Below are positions 57,060 through 64,000 of a DNA stretch of 64,000 nt, piece by piece. The notes under the pieces were generated by a model that saw nothing but the letters and a program-made list of their open reading frames with translations, was not told the origin of the DNA and ran no database searches. A program made the position numbers and the translations under genes. The stretch's first letter is position 1. Each line of letters begins with the position of its first letter. The stretch comes from Adiantum capillus-veneris (taxonomy: Eukaryota > Streptophyta > Polypodiopsida > Polypodiales > Pteridaceae), in the NCBI GenBank assembly GCA_014529385.2, contig CM043946.1, positions 37,586,058-37,650,057 on the forward strand. The letters are read 5' to 3'.

Positions 57060-57440
57060 TCGGTCTCTAAACTTCATTGAGGCCCCACATTAAGCATACA
57101 TACCGACCAAGGCATCACCCACAATCATTGCATTCCAAAAGATGACATTTTTGACAAAGAACTCAACAAGAACTTTTTGTTCTTTCATAATAGGACCACA
57201 TTTGGCATACACATCGGCCAAGTCTTTGCCAAGATTATTCATTGGAGGCCATAGTCATTGTAAGGGACTCACATTTGGCATAAATATTGGACTGATGCAA
57301 CGCCTGGCATCCTTCATTGGATGGCCACATTAGGCGGGCACTGACGTACATGCCGACTAAAGCACTGCCAAGCATATCATTTTTCCCCAGCAAGCTGGAG
57401 CCACGATGGCTTTTCCTCGCCATCATTGCATTTCAAAAAC
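57060..57440 (-). pseudogene. PPR-protein fragment inside the left arm
   Basis: Minus-strand frames with stops and shifts contain MLGSALVGMYVSA, LADVYAKCGPIMKEQKVL, KNVIFWNAMIVGDALVGMYA and GCQALHQSNIYAKCE. These are the helix signatures of plant PLS-class pentatricopeptide repeat proteins (GNALVDMYAKCGSI, ARxVFDEMPxRNVVSWNAMI). PPR proteins bind organelle RNA; this piece is only a captured, broken fragment. It lies in the sense direction of the LTR. Confidence 0.75.
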
Positions 57441-57946
57441 CTAGATGAAAACTCAAAATTCCTAGATAGCACTCCAATCGAGCTGATCGGACTAATACGG
57501 AACCGGCCCCCGATGCATCTTTAACGGCCAATAACTCAGCAACCGTAACTTCGATCACTGATCCGAAAAGACCGACGCGCTTCACAAAGTGAGCACTTTA
57601 GACCCATGCATTCATTTCAATTCTATCATCTTAGCTACAGCTGCCCAATCCGGTACGGATCTGCTACTAACTCAACTTAAAGCTGTCATAACTTCTTATC
57701 CTAGCTCCGATTGACGAGGCATAATGATAGGCATGTAGAGCCCTTCAAGTACTTCAACTTTGATTAATTAAAATCCATCTATGACCACTTCAAGCATACT
57801 CACTGTTTAGCATTACCAAGACATCTTTTGGCCCTTTGAGCCGCATCTGGCATACATTCAGCATTGAACTTGGCCTATTACAAGGCCTAAAGGGTGAAAG
57901 CATGTTAACGTGTCGCGCTTTTTGTGCTAGTTAACATATGCCAACA

Positions 57947-58455
57947 AGCACATATTATAAGCATAACACATGGATAGGACAGTCATGTTTTTTCAAGTGT
58001 GTGGGCCACCGTCATGAACTATACAAAGTGTAATACTTGGACTTTGAAAAATGAATCGTAATATTTTTAAAATCTCGAATAGTTAAGCTCAGTTGTTAGG
58101 TTGAGGTAGTGGTGTAGTCATGAAACATAGAGGGAAGCACATCGCAGGGGCCACAGGTCAGAGAGAGGGAGGAAAGCGATTGCGAGCTGCAAGCAGGTCT
58201 GCAGTCAGAGACTAACAGTCAGTCCAAGTGGAGGATAGCTCACCACTGGAGCCAGCCACCTCCGACAACAATCTTAACAGTACTCCACCGAGAAGGAAGT
58301 CGAAGGGCAAAGGTTCTGTTGCTTCTCCTCCGCCCTGCAAAAGATTGAATGCTTCTAATTCCCACGGTGTCGTGCAGCTCCGCTCCCATGCGAAGAGAGA
58401 TGCTAAAGAAATGCACATCAAGTTGTTTGAATCCTACATCATTAATGAACATTAG
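57947..58455 (+). other. Spacer with a small basic ORF
   Basis: The frame 58228-58455 (75 codons, no ATG at the start) reads a hydrophilic Ser/Pro/Lys-rich peptide (NSTPPRRKSKGKGSV, KRDAKEMHIKLFESYI). It could be a captured exon or chance. It ends just before the TTAA target of copy C. Confidence 0.35.
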
Positions 58456-58459
58456 TTAA

Positions 58460-59796
58460 CACTAGGTTGGTAACCTAACAGGACATAAAAGTGTCCTTTC
58501 AGGGTTTTGAAAAAAACCTCCAAAACCATAGTAGATCCACTCATTTTGTAAAATCCTTTCATGAGGTTATAGTTCAAGGCGTACTACACATGGAAAAAAT
58601 AAGAAACTTGTAAAATTTCTCATCTTTTGGTCACACCAAGCCTCCAAAGTTGATGGACCAGTACATTTTCATCAAAACAGTCATTTCTTACGTTTTGTTG
58701 CATAAAAATAAGATTAGGGATTTTTGTAGGACTTGAGATAAATTCCCTAGTTAACTTCAATGGGTTGGTAATCAGAACATATGATTGCTTCTCACTCACT
58801 ATTTTTTGTTTTGCCAAAAGAAATAGGTACAAAAAAGTTGGATTTTTACCATTCTGCATACCTATCATGAAAGTTTCTATAGCCACGCTCAATACAAATA
58901 ATATATGGATGTTTTCTTAGTTCCCTATTGTCCTTTAGGTTTATAAGGAGCCATGGAGCATGTCAAAAGAATAATACATCTCTTACCAAGGGGAATCTTG
59001 GGGACAAAGATGAAGTGTTAAATACAACAAACATGAAAAAATTGGGTTTAACATTATGAGTTGTAGAATCCCATAGAAACTATTCAATATCTAGCCAAAT
59101 TTGATCCTTATGACTAGATATGGTTACTACCTACAAAATGCATGTAGTTGTCACAAGAAACTAACAATATTGAAAAAGCTATACTTGATATACTAGAATG
59201 TTTCATTTTCTTCAATAATTGAAAATATCAACCATCGTTGTCTACTATGCAAAATAGGGTATTAGGTGCCCCAAAACTCAAGGAATATTAGCTTTATGTT
59301 ACAATATGCAACATAGAAAATCAAAACTGCATTTGGATATCATGAAAGCCACCAAAAAAATCATAGAAGAGCTAAAATTGGCTAAAAAACAGGATTTGAC
59401 AATTTTTGTAATTTGGTCATAACTTACAACTTTAACATTTATTTCTCCCTAGAAGCATCAGGACATGTTGAGGACTACTAAAGATAGTTCTCTAGCATTA
59501 TAGACCTCAAAAACATGAATTCTAGAGTGGTATAGTTGCAAAAGTTGAAAAAAGCCAAAAACAGGACCCGTTTTTTCACATAGTTTAGGTTGTGAAATGT
59601 TGTGCAAGGACAAGGTTAAAGATGGAATTGATATTCCAAAAAATGTCGAGTTTTTTTCAGCTCATGAGACAACTTTCTAGATAGATAGAACCTGAAAATC
59701 CATTTTTAAACTCTTGACATAGTTCAAGGAAAATGGTCACTTAACAGGACATAAAAGTGTCCCAGGCCATAAAAGTGTCCCATTACCAACCTAGTG
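58460..59796 (+). mobile_element. TTAA-flanked element, copy C
   Basis: 1337 bp, CACTAGGTTGGTAAC at the left and its complement (one difference) at the right, TTAA at 58456-58459 and 59797-59800. GGACATAAAAGTGTCC palindromes lie near both ends. A minus-strand ORF of 90 codons (58620-58892) is shared with copy D, but there is no transposase-like DDE motif that I can see. Confidence 0.94.
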
Positions 59797-59800
59797 TTAA

Positions 59801-61139
59801 CACTAGGTTGGTAACCTAACAGGACATAAAAGTGTCCTTTCAGGGTTTTGAAAAAAACCTCCAAAACCATAGTAGATCCACTCATTTTGTCAAATCCTTT
59901 CATGAGGTTATAGTTCAAGGCCTACTAGACATGGAAAAAATAAGAAACTTGTAAAATTTCTCATCTTTTGGTCACACCAAGCCTCCAAAGTTGATGGACC
60001 AGTCCATTTTCATCAAAACAGTCATTTCTTATGTTTTGTTCGATAAAAATAAGATTAGGGATTTTTGTAGGACTTGAGATAAATTCCCTAGTTAACTTCA
60101 ATGGGTTGGTGATCAGAACATATGATTGCTTCTCACTCACTATTTTTTGTTGTGCCAAAATAAATGGGTACAAAAAAGTTGAATTTTTACCATTCTGCAA
60201 ACATATCATCAAAGTTTCTATAGCCACGCTCAATACAAATAATATATGCATGTTTTCTTAGTTCCCTATTGTCCTTTATGTTCATAAGGAGCCATGGAGC
60301 ATGTCAAAAGAATAATATATCTCTTACCAAGGGGAATCTTGGGGACAAAGATGAAGTGTTAAATACAGCAAACATGAAAAAATTGGGTTCAACATTATGA
60401 GTTGTAGAATCCCATAGAAACTATTCAATATCTAGACAAATTTGATCCTTATGACTTGATATGGTTACTACCTACAAAATGCATGTAGTTGTCACACGAA
60501 ACCAACAATATTGAAAAAGATATACTTGATATACTAGAATGGTTTGTTTTCTTCTATAATTGAAAAAATCAACCATCGTTGTGTACTATGAAAAATAGGG
60601 TATTAGGTGCCCCAAAACTCGAGGAATATTAGCTTTATGTTAAAATATGCGACATAGGAAATCAAAAATACATTTGGATATCATGAAATCCACCAAAAAA
60701 ATCATAGAAGAGCTAAAATTGGCTAAAAAACAGGATTTGACAATTTTTGTAATTTGGTCATAACTTACAACTTTAATATTTATTTCTCCCTAGAAGCATC
60801 AGGACATGTTGAGGACTACTAAAGATAATTCTCTAGCATTATAGACCTCACAAACATGAATTCTAGAGTGGTATAGTTGCAAAAAGTTGAAAAAAGGCAA
60901 AAACAGGACCCGTTTTTTCACACAGTTTAGGTTGTGAAATGTTGTGCAAGGACAATGTTAAGGATGGAATTGATATTCCAAAAAAATGTCGAGTTTTTTT
61001 CAGCTCATGAGACAAATTTCTAGATAGATAGCACCTCAAAATCCATTTTTAAACTCTTGACATAGTTCAAGGAAAATGGTCACTTAACAGGACATAAAAG
61101 TGTCCCAGGACATAAAAGTGTCCCAGGACCAACCTAGTG
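59801..61139 (+). mobile_element. TTAA-flanked element, copy D
   Basis: 1339 bp, the same structure and orientation as C and roughly 95 percent similar by eye. It shares a single TTAA (59797-59800) with C on its left; TTAA 61140-61143 is on its right. The minus-strand ORF 59961-60251 (96 codons) corresponds to the one in C. Confidence 0.94.
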
Positions 61140-61734
61140 TTAAGGCCTGGTAACAGGACAAGTTCAATGTTGAATGTATGTCAAATGCGGTTAAAAAGGC
61201 CAAGAGATGCCTTAATGATGCCAAAAATGATTATTCTTGAAGTGAGCACAGAAGGAAGATTATGATCTAGAGCTGCAGTGCTTGATGTGCTCTACCGGCC
61301 TGTCTTTACGGCTCGTCGATTGGAGCTACGGTGAAGAAGTTATGGCACTTCAAAGTTTGAGTCGATTGCAGATCCGTACCGGATTAAGAAACTGCAGCCG
61401 AGGTGACAGAAATGAAAAGAATGCACAAGCTTGAAGTGCTCACTTTGTGGAGCACATCGGTCTTTTCAGTTTAGTGATCAGAGTCCTGGTCGCCAAGATA
61501 TTGGCCAATTAAGATACACCTTAGACCGGGGGCCGGCTCCATACTAGTCCAGTTGGCTCGGTCGGTGTCTCAGCTGGGAGTTTTGTCTATTTTCCAGAGT
61601 TTGGGATGTTGGAGTAGTAGTAGCTTTATGAGTCTCATGCCCGGGATTTCATTTCTTGCAGTGCTTGGCCGACAGTGGTCGTAATTGGTAATACCCGACT
61701 AACAAGAAAGAAACTCTGACACTTTTTATCGGAT

Positions 61735-61995
61735 GTGATGGCAAGGCCTTACTTCAATGCAATCACCTATACTTGCATCTTAAAGGTATGTAGGATTATA
61801 CGAGATGTTGACACGGGCATCGAAGTTCAAGATGATAAGGTTAGTCAAGGAATGCTCACAAAGAATGCCGTGTTTGGTAGTGCTTTGTTAGGTATGTATG
61901 CCAACTGTGGTGCCACAGATTTTTGCAGGGCTTCGAGCCTGGAATGTCGACTGGCAATGATTTAAAAGATATGTATGCCAAGTGTGGTGCCAAGC
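61735..61995 (+). pseudogene. PPR-protein fragment inside the right arm
   Basis: FNAITYTCILKVCRIIRDVD, TGIEVQDDKVSQGM and FGSALLGMYANCGA match the L-type PPR unit of plant PLS proteins (VTFxSILKACxxIxDLxxGxxIHxxIVxxGLxxDVFVGSALVDMYAKCG). A frame break follows, then a second MYAKCGA-like remnant (about 61970-61995). It is homologous to the fragment in the left arm and in the same direction relative to the LTR. Confidence 0.78.
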
Positions 61996-62458
61996 CCATT
62001 AATAGTGGCCAATGGCCATAATTATGTTTTCCCATGGTTGGCCGCCCAAGGGTTGCCCACTTAAGGGATATAATGTGAACAAAAGGAAAGAGGGAGGTCG
62101 ATGGCGTGGGCTGGCACCGAGGAGGGCACTAGGGGAAGAAGAACTGCTCGCGACGCGTGGTAGGAGGCTCGGGTGATGATGAGCATGGAGAGACAATTGC
62201 TCAGCATCCTAAGGCGATCCCTTTCGGTAGCAACCACATAAAATTCTGCACCGATCTCTGACGCGCCTGCCATGTCATCATAGAGGCTCCCATGCCACGT
62301 CAATCACAGCAATGTGACTGCATGGTGGGGAAAAAACAAGGAGATGAGGGCTATCAAAAGCAACCTATGAACGAGAAGGTGGAGTTTTTGAAGAAGCAAA
62401 GAAGAGAAGAGGGGAGCAAAGCGGTAAGCAGGGCTCTCTCTCCCGATCTTCAGACAAA

Positions 62459-62582
62459 GCAAGGCGAGGCGAGAAGGTAATCAAGGCGTGGAGGTCTCTC
62501 TCTCTCAATCTCCAGCTCAAGCAAGGCGAGGAGAGGAGGTAATCAAGGCGTGAAAAACTCTCTCTCTTGTTCGACAATCAAA
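62459..62582. repeat. 62-bp tandem repeat in the right arm
   Basis: CAAGGCGAGG...GGTAATCAAGGCGTG repeats with a period of 62 at 62459 and 62521, each followed by TCTCTCTC. Confidence 0.8.
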
Positions 62583-63260
62583 TCCAAGCAAGGGCTTTGC
62601 AACCAAGGCACGGGTCTCTCTCTCGGCTCAAGGAAGAACGACACTCTCTTTCTCTCGTCCTTCGCTAACCAAAGCACAAGGCTCGCTCTCGGCCTTTGCT
62701 AAGGAAGGAACCAAGGGGATACTGTCTCTCTCGGCTTAAGCAAGGAGAGAGCAAACAAGGCTCGTAAGCAGTCTTCGAGGAAGAAGGCCAAGGTTTGTCA
62801 TAGCAAGCAAGACAAGTTTTGAGAGCTCTGAGCAAGCCGACCATGAAGGGAAATTGGAAAGTCTAGTGCTAAAGAAAAGGCAAGATAGTGTTAGAAGAAA
62901 AATCGAATAGATGGAACCGGCACATTAGGATTCTCCTCGTCAGCAAACAACCTAGTTTAATTATTTCTTTTTGATGAGTTGCGGAGCCGTTAACGGCCCG
63001 GAGTGATCTGTCATGGGATTTTAAGCTCCTAAATTGTCATTAGCATTATTTAATGGTGTCGTTAACGCAATTCTTCTTGATTGCGTATCAGTTTCATCGG
63101 TGTTACCAATTTCCGAGCAAGTTTTGTGCGTCAATAGCATTACCAAGTAATTAATTGTTGTTGTATTGTGCGGTGCGGCAATTTTTCACTCTCAATTTTT
63201 TCACACCCAGCAGCCCGGCGCTGACCTGGCTTAAGTTCCAAACACTTATCCCCCGACACC

Positions 63261-63276
63261 TGGTGAACCCGACATG
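63261..63276 (+). promoter_or_regulatory. Primer-binding site of the right-end gypsy
   Basis: TGGTGAACCCGACATG starts two bases after the LTR end CCCCCGACA. The form is that of a tRNA-primed gypsy site; the tRNA is not assigned. Confidence 0.6.
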
Positions 63277-64000
63277 AAACCGAGCCGGGGTGGGAAAATT
63301 ATTGAAGACTATGTCTACACCACAAAGGCAGCCATGCAGCAGATGATGCAGCAGTTTGCGGCATACATGCAGCAGCAACAGGCTGCCCAACAGCAACATA
63401 ATTTGCAAGAGCGGATTCGCAAAGGTCGGCAAAGTGTTACAGAAAAGCTGCAAAGGTTTGAGGGCCGAGATATTTCAAAATTTTGCAATTTGTATGAGCA
63501 GTCTATGGAAGATAATGGTGTTGAAGACCAGGATTCAAAGACCAGGATTGAGTTGAAGGATTTCATCTGATTGCAGTACCGGAACTTAGGGCCTAGATTA
63601 AAGAAATTCAAGCGGCTCAAGGACCGAACTGGCAGGATTTTAAGAAGGCGCTGCAAGAGGAATATTTTTTGGAGGATTCTCAACGGGTGACCAGACAGAG
63701 TTTTACGAAGTGGGTGCAGAAGAAGGGTAAAATTTATCTGCACGAGAATTGTTGCGAGAGTTTGAAAAGAAGTTTGATTAGTTATCGTTAGCAAAATAAC
63801 ATTCCTTGAAGGATCAAAAGCTGGAATTGTTTATTCAAGCTGCTGATTCGCGACTACAAAAGAATTTGGTGCAATTATTGGAGGACCCGACAGGAGAATT
63901 GGGGTTGACATCGGATTGGAAAATAGTCTGTGAAGCGGTGAATATGATTGTAAAACGACAGAAGCGAGCTGACAAGCAGATCGTGGTTGAGGTTGTAGAT
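63274..64000 (+). pseudogene. Gypsy Gag, N-terminal part, runs off the window
   Basis: ATG 63274 lies in the primer site, so ATG 63334 (MQQMMQQFAAYMQQQQAAQQQ) is the more natural start. After a Gln-rich segment the capsid begins: EKLQRFEGRDISKFCNLYEQ. Near 63530 the frame shifts; HLIAVPELR, IKEIQAAQGPNWQDFKKALQ, EEYFLEDSQRVTRQSFTKWV, ELFIQAADSRLQKNLVQLLE continue in other frames with stops near 63594 and 63780. The order fits the retrotransposon Gag fold. The rest of the element is beyond 64000. Confidence 0.8.

Larger units (their letters stand above)
55770..57946 (-). repeat. Left arm of inverted LTR pair, minus strand
   Basis: On the minus strand it ends CACTTATCCCCCGACA at 55770, the same end as the right arm at 63258. 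Homology is clear along the arm, e.g. CAGATCCGTACCGGATT, AAGTGCTCACTTTGTG and GGGGCCGG in the same order as 61370-61520. A TATA box (CCTATATAAAG on minus, about 56611-56621) sits about 840 bp before the end, a normal LTR promoter position. The far end (TGTTGGCA at 57946) is a guess. No matching TSD is visible, so this may be a truncated or solo LTR. Confidence 0.58.
61144..63258 (+). repeat. Right arm: 5' LTR of a gypsy element, 5' end cut
   Basis: It starts at the TTAA junction with GGCCTGGTAACAGG, homologous to the left arm's inner end, and ends CACTTATCCCCCGACA. A primer-binding site and Gag follow directly, which makes this an LTR. U3 holds a PPR fragment; the U5 side holds CT-rich 62-bp repeats. 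The LTR is about 2.1 kb, and its first bases were lost or displaced by elements C and D. Confidence 0.62.

Noticed and set aside
62061-62577. Small minus-strand ORFs rich in Ser/Pro/Arg in the right arm
   Set aside because: They come from CT-rich tandem repeats in the LTR, and the LTR promoter direction is the opposite one.
63274-63276. ATG at 63274 as the Gag start
   Set aside because: It lies inside the primer-binding site; ATG 63334 in the same frame is more plausible.

Overview
The window looks like nuclear DNA of a land plant with a large, repeat-filled genome, such as a fern or another seed-free plant. The evidence is Ty3/gypsy and Copia LTR elements, plant-type LINEs with an endonuclease, reverse transcriptase and C-terminal zinc finger, PPR-protein fragments of the MYAKCG type, and long (CT)n tracts. 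There is no operon structure, no CRISPR array, and no rRNA or tRNA gene that I can see. I found no convincing intact host gene. The species call is inference.

Layout. 1-4632: the 3' part of a decayed Ty3/gypsy element with its 3' LTR. 5032-5470: a small TIR element with TAA target duplications. 7100-9642: a Copia remnant on the minus strand. 11395-16324: a plus-strand LINE split exactly by a 2.7 kb LTR element without genes (12326-15057, 142-bp LTRs, TSD TGTAA). 16325-20062: a minus-strand LINE lying tail to tail with the first and bounded on both sides by (CT)n. 20146-27450: mostly non-coding, holding copy A of a 1.34 kb TTAA-flanked element, a repeat-built ORF and a duplicated, partly inverted block. 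27640-29400: a minus-strand gypsy remnant (RNase H and integrase).

29467-39375: a coiled-coil ORF and a second ORF ending in an LTR-like sequence, interrupted first by a 6.56 kb gag-protease LTR element (29699-36256) and then by TTAA element B (36343-37681). 41610-53081: an 11.5 kb LTR element with perfect TSDs (CTTTA) that encodes Gag and protease only and carries the second copy of the gene-less LTR element (42466-45106, TSD GTTAG). 54700-55769: a second minus-strand Copia remnant. 55770-63258: a large imperfect inverted repeat, best read as two LTRs of one family in opposite orientation. Each arm contains a PPR-derived fragment in its U3, and two head-to-tail TTAA elements (C and D) lie between them. 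63261 to the end: primer-binding site and Gag of the gypsy element that owns the right-hand LTR.

The main theme is nested and non-autonomous transposition. Two gag-protease elements lack reverse transcriptase and integrase, two copies of an LTR element are filled with tandem repeats, and four copies of a TTAA-specific element have no evident transposase. All must depend on proteins made elsewhere. Target-site duplications and rejoined reading frames give a relative order: the LINE, the coiled-coil ORF and the 11.5 kb element are older than what sits inside them.
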